From: Diphasiastrum complanatum
Lineage: Eukaryota; Streptophyta; Lycopodiopsida; Lycopodiales; Lycopodiaceae
DNA length: 64,000 bases
NCBI GenBank assembly: GCA_029204225.1
Contig: CM055104.1
Span: 45,081,835 to 45,145,834, forward strand
Direction: 5' to 3'
Made by a program: the position numbers and the translations under genes. Of the stretch, positions 33,121 to 44,561 are shown piece after piece (position 1 is the first letter of the stretch; each line of letters begins with the position of its first letter). The notes under the pieces are model-generated. The model was not told the DNA's origin and searched no databases. It saw only the letters and a program-made list of their open reading frames with translations.

Positions 33121-35377
33121 GTACTTGGATTTCAATTCCACCACTAAGAAGGAAAGGCAACAATCTCTTACCCCAAAAGTAAGAAAAACGGCATATGTAC
33201 AATTAAATAAAGGAAAATCAAGAAAGAAAAAAATGAAACTAACGGTGAAAAACAAGAAAAATAAAAGTGAGTCCCTTTCTGGACTTCTTCTTTTTTCTTT
33301 TCTTTTTCTAAATGGATATATTGTGTGGAGATATCCTTCATGGAGACTTTTTTAATTGTTGGCCCTTCGCATCTTCAACATCACGGTTCTTTCGGTGGGT
33401 ATCAGCAACTACGCGGATGAAACAGGTCCACAATGCGCTGCACGTTGTAGATTGCAAGCGGATTGGGCTGAATGTCAGGCGCATGTTCCCTAGGAATTCT
33501 GTCATATTCATCTTTCCAACCTTGCTATATTGACGAATGATGTGGCAGACAGCAGATGATGGTAGGTCCGGTATAGAGGAATTTGATTCGTGATGGCCGA
33601 GATTTTGAAGGCTTTATTAGGGTCAAAACAGTACTCGCCGTAGCACATGTCCCACCGAGTATCCACTTTTGTAGCCGTCAGCAGTGTCTCCACATTATAA
33701 TAGGCTTCCAGTATGATGGGTTCTGGAGAGTTAGTTGCGTCGGTCATGAAGCAGTTTAGGGCTCTTTGAAAATCGATCGTTGTGCTCCAATTTTATGACT
33801 TTTAATGGCCAATTATAGGCCCCGACGCTCTTGGAGTCTTCAATGCTGAACAAGATCTTCTTCTGGGCATTGGATGGTACACTAGACTTGCCCTCAAAAC
33901 TAAGGTATCCAACATGCAGCAAACCATCAATACCCTCAAAGTTGAGAAGGATGAGGCTGTAGCAGATTCACAAGCAGCACGTCCACTATGAAGGAATAGT
34001 TGAAAATGGTGGACTTCAACGACTTCGCACCACCAGCTATTCCTGAGAGAACTGCCATTCTAGTGGTGGCCTATCAAACGCTGGCCCAAAAGCTGAAAGC
34101 CACGACGGAGCAACACTCAAAATTACAACAATCATACATTGCTTCCGTCGAGGCCCTAAACCAGCACATAGCCACCCTAGAAGAATGCTTAAAGGCTGCT
34201 GCCTAGTCGAGCACGCCCAATTCCATGATTCGGGACACCACTTTGATGGATTAGATGTTGGAGATGGAGCAGGGTTTCAACAGCCTCCTCCTGCCACTCA
34301 AGGCTCTGCATTTCAAGGCCAACCCCTGGGGCAAGGAGCTCAAACACCAACCAATCCATCGGGCTCTGGGGGTACCAGCTCCCATCATTTTCTTTTTCCT
34401 TCCACCGCTTCTAACCCTCTCAACACCACTAACCCAACCTTCATTCCATGACAATTTTCTCTTGAGTCACAAAGAATTGCAGAAGCTAACCCCTCGTCTC
34501 TTCTATCTCCTGATCCCGAACCACAAACCGAACATGAGATTGCCTCTGAAGTCCCAACCATCCGGCACAGAATCACGCCCATAGAACCAAGCAAGGAGTT
34601 ACACATCTCTCAAGAGTTTGCAAAGAAGTATTCAACAATGAAAGAGCGAGGTGGCTACATACTGTCAGATTTGGACCAGTGTCAGACACATAAAGCAGCA
34701 GTCAAACTCCTGGATCCACAACCTCTCTGGCATCATCAGCTCTTTCTGCAAAGTAAGACCTCAATGGCACGGTATCTCGAAGCTCCCTGCTATATGCGCA
34801 CCAATCCTCATTACTATCCAGTAGCGAGGCGAGAACCGTTTCCTGCCACCAAGGTCAAGAACAGAATCTTTTGGCCTAAGCTCACAAACGTAGATACCAG
34901 CAACTTAGCCAAAGACATGGTCACCAACTGCCGAGTATTCTACCAGAAGCACCATGGCAATCCTGATCGCGCCCTTAGATACTTTGCGGATAATTGCTGC
35001 CTGGTGGCATTTCTGACAGAACTCAGAGGTTTTTGGGATCGAGGGTTACCCCCAATCGCCCTTGACATCAATAAATTCTTGCAGACACAAGACGACCATA
35101 TCAACGTTGCAAGGCTATATTATCGCGCTGCACTCACTTCTGCCTTGCATGTTGATATGGTTGAGCTATGGAAAACCCATAATTCCTCCAAGGTATGCTC
35201 CATTACTACAAACTCATGCCCTTCCTCAACAAATTACGGTGGCAAATGATGGAGGGCATCGACACGACAATCTACCACTTCCGACAGCAACAGTCTCACC
35301 TCCAAGAAGTACAAAAGTTCCAGGACGAAAAGGCATCGATTGGTGTGCGACCACCAATCCAATAAGGAGGGGGATAA
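33121..35377 (+). mobile_element. Interior of a non-autonomous LTR element
   Basis: Bounded on the right by a polypurine tract (AAGGAGGGGGATAA, 35364-35377) and an LTR at 35378. No protease, RT or integrase is present; the only substantial coding trace is the coiled-coil ORF at 34000-35249. 33140-33425 is similar to 53410-53645 (shared GGCATCTTCA... block), so relatives occur in the window. The left LTR and primer site were not found; the left boundary is approximate. Confidence 0.5.
34000..35249 (+). pseudogene. Coiled-coil plus unknown globular domain ORF of the non-autonomous element
   Basis: Begins MKMVDFNDFAPPAIPERTA and runs into a clear coiled coil (AQKLKATTEQHSKLQQSY, then LNQHIATLEECLKAAA, to 34206). 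After stops and a frameshift it continues with a Gly/Pro/Ser-rich stretch (34185-34451), then shifts frame again near 34450. The tract that ends in the 203-codon ORF 34638-35249 is the best preserved part: LDPQPLWHHQLFLQ, ARYLEAPCYMRTNPHYYPVA, FWPKLTNVDTSNLAKDMV, DNCCLVAFLTELRGFWDRGL. This part looks globular and conserved, but I do not recognise it. A gag-like role is possible from position, inferred only. Confidence 0.45.
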
Positions 35378-36199
35378 TGTTAGCAACTATGCTAACACAG
35401 AGAAAATAAAAAAATAATAATAAAACTTTGTGGCATGTGTTTTGTAAGACCATGTATGAGTATCTGTCAATAAACTTCAAGCCATGGCATGTGTTTTGTA
35501 AGTCCATGAGTAGAAGCTTAAATAATAATAAAATAGCTTAAACTTAGATTTAGAACTTAGACTTAGGAAACTTAAGACTAGAAATATTTTATCTTAAGTT
35601 TTCCTAAGTTAAGAAATGTGAAGTTCTAAATCCTAAATTAGAAGTTCTTGAAAAGCTAGAAACAGATTAGTCCCATAAGTTAGTAGACACTTATGGAAGA
35701 CCCTCCTTGCCATAAAAGGAGAGGTATTTGCATTGTAACCAACACTTTTGAGATTAAGCTATCTTGCTCTCTATTTTGGAGAATTATCATTCTATGTCAT
35801 TTGTGTTCCCTTTGGAAAGGTGCATAGCTTGAGGGAAGGTGCTCGGGCCTCCTCTTGCCTCCTTTTCATCAGTTTATTGTGGCGTGTTCTTTATTGCTTA
35901 TTTGTTTAATATTAGCCGCAATATTATTTTATTACCTTTTGGGTGTTAAGTAGAATTTAGATTAAACACCTTGCTAGTTGGGTAAGCCTTAGCAAGGGTT
36001 TGTATTTTATCACCTTAGTTAGTTTCATTTACGTTTTGAGCACTAGTTGGGTAAGCCTTAGTGCTTCCGTCATTACTTCTTAGTTTTGCATTTCTGTTTA
36101 AACCTTGGTAGAAACTTAAAAAGTGGACGAATCTCTACATCCCTATAATACACCTGTAAGTAGATCTAGCCACCGCACACACGAGAAATACTTCCAACA
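35378..36199 (+). mobile_element. 3' LTR of the non-autonomous element
   Basis: Starts TGTTAGCAACTATGC directly after a polypurine tract and ends TTCCAACA, so it has TG...CA ends. Inside it are short repeats, for example GGCATGTGTTTTGTAAG twice (about 35431 and 35487) and TAGTTGGGTAAGCCTTAG twice (35975 and 36043). The second end coincides with the start of copia B LTR homology. Confidence 0.72.
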
Positions 36200-37160
36200 G
36201 TGTCGCATTTTTTGCCTGACAGAAATCTTGTGTAAAATCATAGTGTCGCATTTTTCGCTTTTACCAAAGAGCCTCAAATGTTAAGGAAATGACTCTGACA
36301 AAGTGTGGGACAACCCTAAATGATATTTAAGGGCACCTTTGTCTTTTTTGCCTTTTTGCGAAAAACCCGACAGTGTCGCTTGTGGCTGTTTTAGTTCATT
36401 TCTGTAGAGCTACAGTTTTGGTTCATTTATGCAGACAAAATGTTTACGGCCAATTTCACCGCTTATCAACAATCAATGACAAGGACCGGATGGATGCCAG
36501 CGGATCACCAACCAACTTGCGATCACAATTGACAACCTAATTTCTTAGTATAAATAGTTATTCATATTCATACATGTTAATTCATTAAAAATCAGAATTA
36601 TCAGAAGCGTTTGAATAGTTAGCTCTCTCTCTCGAGCCTGCGAGCTTGAACACTCTTGAGCATTTTAGCTCACTTCTTAGAGTTGTTTTAGAGATTGCTA
36701 TAGCGCTACTGCTCATCAGCATTGCGCATTAATTCAAACTTTCATTTTTAGCCGCTTAGAGATAGCATAGAGTACACGGCTTCAATCCGCAACTTATTGT
36801 ACTCGTTTACTTCTATTTTATTTTGAATCAATACTATTCTTTATTGTGTTCAGTTTTATCTCAGAATGTATGTGTTTCTGTATTTCTTCACGATTAATTA
36901 TTTGTGTGATAATTTTCGATGCTTAATTGTCTGGCTACGTAATCACTGTAGTACTAACGATTTCAAAGTTAGTTACTATAAGTTCCAACGTGATTTCTAT
37001 CACTATTGTCTTGTTTGAAATTGATAGGCGTAGTCATGCATTGCAAAGATGAAGATAGTTTATTCCGCCATGCATGAAAGGTTTTTTTTCTAGACACACA
37101 AATTATTTTCATTCGTTTCTTTTTGAGCTAGACCTATCTTTTGCATATTACTTTCCGACA
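36200..37160 (+). mobile_element. Partial solo LTR of copia B family
   Basis: Plus-orientation match to the reverse complement of about 23567-24530, from the GTGTCGCATTTTTTGCC repeat to the LTR end CCGACA at 37160. The first 150 bases of the LTR are missing. No primer site or internal sequence follows, so it is a solo or truncated LTR. Confidence 0.87.
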
Positions 37161-37323
37161 ATCTCTAGCCAGCGTTATCATGCTCAGCAAGCTAAAGTTA
37201 TTACTTCAAGCTATTGTACTCACTATTGATATTAATTAGAGTGCGATTTTTGTCTCACTGTTGCGTCGTTCATTTGTGCATTATGTATGAATTCTTCTAC
37301 TTGAATAATTCTGTTGCTAACTG

Positions 37324-38244
37324 TTGCGTTTCCATTCCTACACGCCATGCTCAATACTCGAGCTTCCGCTGTCGCTCATGCCCACATTCAATTTTACGAC
37401 AGAGAGAGTTGACAACAAGCGACGTACATATGATTGTGGTATAATGGCCAACTTTCAACAAGAGAGTTGCTCTAGTGTGAGGGACGTTAATGTCATTTCA
37501 GACGATCTAGACTATGTTGGCACATTGCAATATATTTATGAAGTTGATTATGAGGCTAACGACAAATGCTTTATTTTTGACATAAAATGGTTTAAGGTCA
37601 TCTATCATGAAAGCAACGCCATGATTAGAAATGATAACTCAAAGTTTTTTCAAATCAACTGAACAAAATGTATATCGATGGACTCTCATGGCACTTTAGT
37701 ATTGTCATGACATTGCAAACAGGTGATTAATACTCTCTACAATCCAATGTATTAATATTCTCGATGTCTTATTTGTCTACTGATCTTATAAAACTAATTT
37801 TTTTTAATCTTATTGGCATATAGTATTTCATCCAGATCGAATAGACCCAAGATGGTGGTATGTGATCCAACTTAATGCAAGAAAACAATGTGTGTTTGAA
37901 GGAGAAGATATTGTAATTGGATACACACGATGAACCATCATCCAATTTTGAGGTTTTGGAAGAACCTGAACCACTCATCCAAGCTCCAAATGATATGAAA
38001 ATGACAGGGAAAGAAGATACAATTGCAAATGATGAGATTCCTACGATTGTACAAGGCCAATAATTTGAGGCCCCCACGTTTGAATGAGATAGAACTAGAA
38101 GAAGAGGAGATTGAATATGAGGGTGGCTCACATTATCAAAAAGACATGATCGAAAATCTATGATTATACTTAGACCTAGATTCAGATGAGTGTCAAGACT
38201 TGTGTGATGATGAGAATGACAAAAATTACGAGAATGATTTATGA
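37324..38244 (+). pseudogene. CACTA-type transposon remnant (DUF4216-like)
   Basis: The frame at 37444-37660 contains DYVGTLQYIYEVDYEANDKC followed by FDIKWFKV and SKFFQIN. This follows the DUF4216 pattern (Y-x-G-x-L-x-x-I-x-E-x-D-Y ... F-x-C/I-x-W). After a frameshift, FSIVMTLQT is spliced (GT-AG intron 37723-37823) to VFHPDRIDPRWWYVIQLN, which matches the end of DUF4216 (Q-V-F-x-x-D ... W-x-V-I). A stop follows at 37931. An acidic tail frame (EIELEEEEIEYEGG; LYLDLDSDECQDLCDDEND) lies at 38070-38244 with one stop. DUF4216 usually sits in proteins of plant En/Spm (CACTA) elements. The transposase itself is not seen. Confidence 0.68.
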
Positions 38245-38790
38245 TTATTAATACTTAAATTCACTTGTATTTATTTATTTTTATATTCGTTGCAATACTT
38301 TTATGTATACTTTTAAAATAGTTAAAGTTGAATGTGATAATTACAATACCCGAACCTTGCGGTTATGTCCTATTTCACAATGTCATCTCATATTCCCTCC
38401 CTGCAACGTATAGGTTTTTCCATTTAAGGAAAGATTAGAACCTCGTCTTTAACAAGAGAAAAATAAAGGCTGCACACCTTCCTAGGATTGGATATTTTAA
38501 CTACCTACATTTCACTCTTTCATATTAACTAATATCTAGTGTATGTGATAAAATACGACATTGTTTTTAAAAAATTAAAGTAATGAATTTCATTTGACTG
38601 TTTTACTATATTGGGTAACGTATAAAAATGACACAACACAAACTCGCCGGTAAACTCAAAGCTTGAGTGCAAGCTTGTTCGCTCTTACAACGCTTGCTAT
38701 CTTTCTTTTTCTTTGAATATCTTTGTCACATACACAAGCAATTCAAAAATAACAGTCTATTGCACAATTGAATCATTATTGCAAGCCTCA

Positions 38791-38832
<42 letters not shown>

Positions 38833-39185
38833 CTATTAAATCTTCATTCTATTAACACTATCTATTGATATATTACCCTAAATTCTAAATCAATGCAAAA
38901 TGCAAAACACACACACAAACAGACAAACACACACTTTTTCTCTCTCACTTTGCATTTTACGTGAAGTGGTTTTCTCTCACTCGCAAATTTTGAGAAGTGG
39001 CTGGGAACGTTCCTCGTTCAAAACAGACAATTGTCGGCATTTTCTCTCTTTTTGGGTTTTTTTTGAGAAGGTGCATTTAAACAAGTATAAGGTGCACTTA
39101 GAAAGTTGAAGGTGCTCTCAAAAAGGTGAAGATGTCTTTAACAGTCCAACTCTCTTGCACTTTTTGAGAAAATTAGTTGAATCTT
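38245..39185. other. Unassigned, with microsatellites
   Basis: Holds a CT tract at 38793-38829 and an AC-rich tract at about 38903-38935. No coding motif recognised. GGTGCA/AAGGTG-type short repeats near 39070-39130 precede the copia fragment. Confidence 0.5.
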
Positions 39186-39640
39186 TCACAATCCCTCTTC
39201 AACTAGTTTTAGAATGGACTTTGATAACACTACAAGTGATGTCATATGCTTCATAAACAACTCCATTCCCAATGCTTTGGTGAAGATATTAGCTACACAT
39301 TCCCTTGAGGACACATGTTGAAGCTCCACCTCCTTTGCAATGACTCGATCGCTCACAAAATGTTGCAATACCACTTCAATGAGCAATGAAGAATCACATA
39401 GAATGTAAATGAGACGATTCCTCCATGCTTTCAACTCTGAACTCTCTAGAAAAATACAGCAAACAAACAATAAATGTGAGTGATAACCATTTGCTTGCAT
39501 GTCTCCTCCTTCTTTGTCCTTTGTTGCCATGTATCCACCATAACACTCCATGAATGAGCCTCCATCTTCATCTTGCCTCAAGATACCATCATACCTTGAT
39601 GACTTGATCATGAATGAGTGATATATGATGATGAAGGTCC
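39186..39640 (-). pseudogene. Copia RNase H C-terminal fragment, copy 2
   Basis: Minus-strand ORF of 156 codons carrying LIYILCDSSLLIEVVLQHFV and VSSRECVANIFTKALGMELF, ending LKLVEEGL. It is close to 2466-2936. The stop overlaps a TGTGAAAG string after GAAGAGGGA, a polypurine tract and LTR start, though the LTR itself diverges within about 20 bases. On the right it meets LTR-A through the GATGAAGGTCC junction also seen at 3531 and 27472. Confidence 0.83.
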
Positions 39641-40466
39641 TGTGAGAAATTGGCAAAAATCTAGCTTGGTATTTTTTATGATAGAAGTTTGTAAGTGAAT
39701 CTCACATGTGTGGAGGATGTTCCCACATGTGGAGAATTTTAAAGTAAATAAAAAATGTTTGATATAGGGGTCTCATAGAATTTCATAGTCAAGCATTTAG
39801 GTGTAGGATGTTGATAAGGTCAAATTTGGCATAGATGGCAAATTATCCATTTCCACTTGTAATGCCACTATTGAGCCAAAATAGAGTAGGAGACCAGACT
39901 CATGCCAATTAGAGTGTAGACAAGTGTAATGCTTTTGTTTGATGAAGTTTAAGAGGTCCAATAAGATTTAGAGGTGGAACCATGAGTGGTCCAATAGAAT
40001 TTGAGGTTTGCTTGAAAATGGTCCAATAGAATGGAGAGGTAAATGGATCAATCGTCCAATAGAATTAAGAGGTGGAAAAAGTTTGGTCCAATCATAGTTA
40101 AGCATAGTGGTAGCTCATGGATCTACTAGTATCATTGTACTCCTCATTTTGGATCTAATTGATTTTGAGATTGAGTGGATTTTGTGAGTAATTGGTTTTC
40201 TAGCTTTCTCTCTCTACCTGAGAGCTCATGATGATTTTCTCTCTCTACCCAAGGAGAGCAGCTTGTTTTTACTTAGATTATTTTTGGAACACTTGAGACA
40301 CATGTGAGTGAGCATTGGACATGACTGAATGCATGTAGTAGTGTGTTTTTGCCATAGAATCAAAGATAGATCTTGAATCTCAATCTAGTCTTGATCTTGA
40401 TGCATCTACACACCTTAGGAGATCACAAGTACATGTTGTGGACAATCCACACGTGTGAAATCAACA
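39641..40466 (+). mobile_element. LTR-A, 5' LTR of copy 3
   Basis: TGTGAGAAATTGGC...TCAACA, close to 3531-4353, followed directly by a primer site. CACACGTGTGAA lies at its end (40448-40459). Confidence 0.9.
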
Positions 40467-40478
40467 TGGTATCAAAGC
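40467..40478 (+). other. Primer binding site
   Basis: TGGTATCAAAGC, one change from the tRNA-Met site at 4354. Confidence 0.85.
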
Positions 40479-41223
40479 CTACCTAAGGTTACCATGCATT
40501 TTGATCCATTTGAGTAAAAACTATTCATCAATCTTGAGCTAAAAATTGTCAAGATCCATTTTCCTAGCTATCTTGTCCAATTTTGGATCAAAAGAGATCA
40601 ATAGGACATTGATTGGGTCTGACCTGGTACTGTACAGAATCAGGTGCTCAGACACATATGAGGAACATCTAATTTCAGTTTGGGAGTTCTCTCTCATATT
40701 TGATCCACTTAGCTTGCTTGATAGCTTGTTTTGAAGCTATTTTTGTCTAGTTTTTGATGCAATCAATTTCATTCCATTTGGTTGAGCCAATCAAAAGTTA
40801 TAAGATTTTTAAGAGGGTTAGGTAGGGCACCTAGAACTGGGTGGACACATTTGGTTTGGTCAACAGATTGCCTGGTTGATCCAAAATCACAGTTGAATGC
40901 TTACCAATCTCATCTATATGTGATCTAGGCACTGTTTTGAGATCTTAGCCATTTTGTTTCATGCAATATCATTGTATTTGAGTCAAATTTGGTTTCTTAG
41001 TGTATTTCACACGTGCTAAGAGTGTTTGATCCTAACTTTGCCCACACTCCATTATTTGATATGAAGTAGATCTAGTTTTGGAGAGATTGAGATAGCTAGT
41101 GAGAATCATCTCACAGTTTGTTAAAAGATCTTGCATAGGAGATGGTAGCACACCATTATTGGATCCTATAGTGAGAGAGAAGCAACATTTTTTGTTCATC
41201 ACTTTTATTTATCTCCACTTTAC
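40479..41223 (+). other. LTR-A leader, copy 3
   Basis: Long leader conserved with 4366-5085. The last 80 bases before gag differ between the two copies. Confidence 0.55.
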
Positions 41224-42989
41224 ATGACTTCAATGAGTTCATACTTGTTGCAACCAAGTGAGAGATTGTTTACTTCCAATTATTCAATATGGAAGTTGAG
41301 GTTGGAGTCCATCTTGATCCTTCAAGACGTAATGGACATAGTTCTTGGCTTTGAAGAAGAACCACAAGTTCTTCAAGAGGTTCAAAAATACAAAAAGAGA
41401 GCTAGGATGGCTCTCCACTACATTAAGATTAATGTCTCTAATGAGATATTGAGGGAGATAAGTACTTGTACAACAGCCAAAGAAGCTTGGGATTGTCTCA
41501 AGTCTATCTATGAGGCTAAGAACACCTCTAGGCTTCTCACTCTTAGAAATCAAATCTTTCAAAGTAGCCAAAAGAGTGATGAGAGTGCATGTAGTTATGT
41601 TTTGAGAGTAAAAGATATTCATAGAGAGCTTGCTTGCATTGGTGATTCCATCAATCAAAATGAGCTAGTCCAAGAGGCTTGAGAAGTGAATTTGATAACC
41701 TTGTTCAATTCTATGCCATTAAGGAGGAGCTACCAATTTTGGAGGCTCTCCAAAGTGTGCTAATTTTTGAAGAATCAAGACAAGAGTATAAGCTCTTGAG
41801 GATGGACAAGCTTTCTCTCACTCATAATGATGGCAAAGCCCTCTTTGCCAAGGACAAGCACAAAGGGAGGAGCAAGAACCAATTTCAACAATCCTCAAGC
41901 AAGGACAAAGCCAAATCCAAAGACAAAGATGAGGAGGAAGATGATTCCTCTAATGCTTCATCATCCAAGTTCAAAAAGAACAAGATCAAGTGTTTTTATT
42001 GTGGCAAGAAAGGCCATTACGCCACCAATTGCTTCAAGAAGAAGAATAACTCAAGCAGGCCAACATCACCAATGAGAAGGAAGATACTATTGCAAGTGAT
42101 GAAGAGGGCTCTCTTATGGCATCAAGCTTCTACTCTTCCACCTTCAACAAGGATGACTCATGGTATATTGATAGTGGAGCATCTTCACATATGTGTGGCT
42201 CCAAGCACTCTTTTTCATCTATTATGCCTTATGATGGAGTCAAGAAGACCATATACATTTCAAGTAAGCATGAGTGCAATATTGAAGGAGTAGGGATTAT
42301 TCCCTTGAAGCTAGCATCTTCGAAAGATCTCTTTCTCAACAATTCTTTTTGTCCCAAAGCTTACAAAGAACATCTTAAGTGTTGGCCAACTTCTTGATAG
42401 CGGCTTTGATGTCAATTTCAATATTGACAATTGTGTGATCAAGAAGGATGGTGAGATCCTTGCATATGGATCAAGATTTAAAGGCATCTACAAATTGGAT
42501 CCAAGAGAGAGTGCAAACTCTCTTGATATTTCTTATATGTCCAATATTTTAAAGGAGGATGATCACACAAGATGCACATACCTTTTCTCTTCAAGTATTA
42601 TGGTGTATGATGATTCCCTATTATTCAAAGCATATGTTGAGAAGCAATTCTCATTGAAGATCAAAGCTTTGAGGAGTATTGGAGCTCTTGAAGGAATAGC
42701 ACCATATGAAGGTTTATTCAAGATGAAGCCTAAGGTTGATCACCTTAGTGAACTTGGTAGTGCTTGCTTTGTACATATTCCCTTGGAAACAAGGAAGAAG
42801 GATGATCCAAGCTCATGGACCATGATTGGATACTCATCCATCAAGGAGGCCTTTAGTGTCTTTACACTCTCTATTTCAAAAGTGATTGTGAATAGAGATG
42901 TCATATTGCATGAATATTCAATCTTGGAAGTGGCTGAGATCAAGGCTTGTCAAGAAGCATCACAAGTTTTGAAGGTATTCAAGTTATGA
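41224..42989 (+). pseudogene. LTR-A gag-protease-integrase fragment, copy 3
   Basis: Gag ORF 41224-41682 is close to copy 1 but loses frame where 12 bases are replaced by 2 (41673). Gag continues at 41679-42050 with an intact zinc knuckle CFYCGKKGHYATNC. A 1-base deletion near 42050 shifts to the protease frame: WYIDSGASSHMCGS, then IPLKLASSKDLF. Pre-integrase residues follow (LDSGFDVNFNIDNCVIKKDG, ESANSLDIS). The integrase catalytic core is mostly gone: KIKALRS jumps to APYEGLFKMKPKVDHLSELG and ends VNRDVILHE, the integrase tail. RT and RNase H do not follow. The family is therefore non-autonomous, with gag-protease as its only nearly whole product. Confidence 0.87.
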
Positions 42990-43729
42990 TGGGGCCGAGG
43001 TGTGAGGAGAAGTCTCTCCTTCATATGATTTCAAGAAGATCTTCAAGATGCATGGCCAAGTCTTTATGGCTCACCTTACATGGCAAAGAGGGGCATATTT
43101 CATGTTGTATCTACTACAACACATTCATATATGCTTCTCTTCCTTTGCTTGATATGCTATCTTGCTTTATTGAAATTTTTCGATGTCAAAGTTCAAGAAA
43201 AACTATACTAGTTTTGTATGATGCTTATGGTATGGACATGTTTCTTGTCATTATTGACTTAGATATGTTTCCAATACTTTTTGAAAGCAAGATATTATAT
43301 TGTCAAAAGTATGCTCTAGGTTCTAGTAAGAACAAGATTGAGCTTGGTACTCATTTTTTTGAAAATCATGTTCTCACATGTTTTGAGGCAAATTGTAAAC
43401 TCCTCTTGAGATTAAGTGAAGCATCCAAAGTGGACACTTACATCCTTGAGGGAGTAACTAGCCTAAAAATGATCAAGATAGTCTTTGATATCAAGATTAG
43501 ATCCATCATGGATATAGTTCATTTTATGTGGACTAGTCAAGCTAGAAAGCATAATCTTGATAATCATCATTGTTTCACATCTTATGATCTTGATCTCCAT
43601 GATCCTTATGAGGCTTGGAAGCCTCAGATTTCTCTATTTATGGTGCATCCATCATGCAAGTGGAACTTTCAAAGCAAAGATCATCATCATGCATGGAGGA
43701 AGCCCATGATCATAGTGGCATATTGGTAG
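42947..43729 (+). CDS. Unknown 260-codon ORF inside LTR-A
   Basis: Open frame after the integrase tail and before the 3' LTR, where RT would normally be. It has no RT or RNase H motif. Composition is mixed, with hydrophobic stretches (YASLPLLDMLSCFIEIF, MDMFLVIIDLDMFPILF) and a His-rich end (SKDHHHAWRKP). It may be captured host sequence, a very diverged pol part, or chance. The length is notable for a decayed element. No ribosome-level or homology evidence can be given from the window. Confidence 0.3.
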   Translation: MSRSITSFEGIQVMMGPRCEEKSLLHMISRRSSRCMAKSLWLTLHGKEGHISCCIYYNTFIYASLPLLDMLSCFIEIFRCQSSRKTILVLYDAYGMDMFLVIIDLDMFPILFESKILYCQKYALGSSKNKIELGTHFFENHVLTCFEANCKLLLRLSEASKVDTYILEGVTSLKMIKIVFDIKIRSIMDIVHFMWTSQARKHNLDNHHCFTSYDLDLHDPYEAWKPQISLFMVHPSCKWNFQSKDHHHAWRKPMIIVAYW

Positions 43730-43915
43730 AGCACTCTTCAAAGGCATTGGCAAGAGATCTCTACCAAAGAGATCTTATCATGGATATGGTGAGGGTGCTG
43801 CTATGATGGATCCCTTGGCTGATCTCCACTTCTTATGCATACCAAAGGATCCACTCAAAAAGATTTACAAACTTCTCAAGTGATCTAGTACCTTTCCAAG
43901 CTATTTTTTGAGGAG

Positions 43916-44561
43916 TGTGAGAAATTGGCAAGAATCTAGCTTGGTATTTTTTATGATAGAAGTTTGTAAGTGAATCTCACATGTGTGGAGGATGTTTTCA
44001 CGTGTGGAGAATTGTAAAGTAAATAAAAAATGTTTGATATAGGGGTCTCATAGAATTTCATAGTCAAGCATTTAGGTGTAGGATGTTGATAGGGTCAAAT
44101 TTGGCATAGATGGCAAATTGTCCATTTTCACTTGTAATGCCACTATTGAGCCAAAATTGAATAAGAGACCAAACTCGTGCCAATTAGAGTGTAAAAAAGT
44201 GTAATGTTTTTTCTTGATGAAGTTTAAGAGGTCCAATAGGATTTAGAGGTAGAACCATGAGTGGTCCAATAGAATTTGAGGTTTGCTTGAAAATGGTCCA
44301 ATAGAATTGAGAGGTGAATGGATCAATGGTCCAATAGGATTAAGAGGTGAAAAAAGTGTGGTCCAATCATAGTTAAGCATAGTAGTAGCTCATGGATCTA
44401 CTAGTATCATTGTACTTCTCATTTTGGATCCAATTGATTGTGAGATTGAGTGGATTTTGTGAGTAATTGGTTTTCTAGCTTTTTCTCTCTATCCGAGAGC
44501 TCATGATGAGTTTCTCTCTCTAACCGAGGAGAGCAGCTTGTTTTTACTTAGATTATTTTTG
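43916..44561 (+). mobile_element. LTR-A, 3' LTR of copy 3 (truncated)
   Basis: Starts TGTGAGAAATTGGC after GAGGAG (short polypurine tract) and follows LTR-A to GATTATTTTTG, about 180 bases short of the full LTR. The break is to the inverted LARD-like repeat. Confidence 0.88.

Noticed and set aside
42947-43729. Reading the unknown LTR-A ORF as a reverse transcriptase
   Set aside because: No Y-x-D-D, no A-R-L-V-A-K-G block and no RNase H motif are present.
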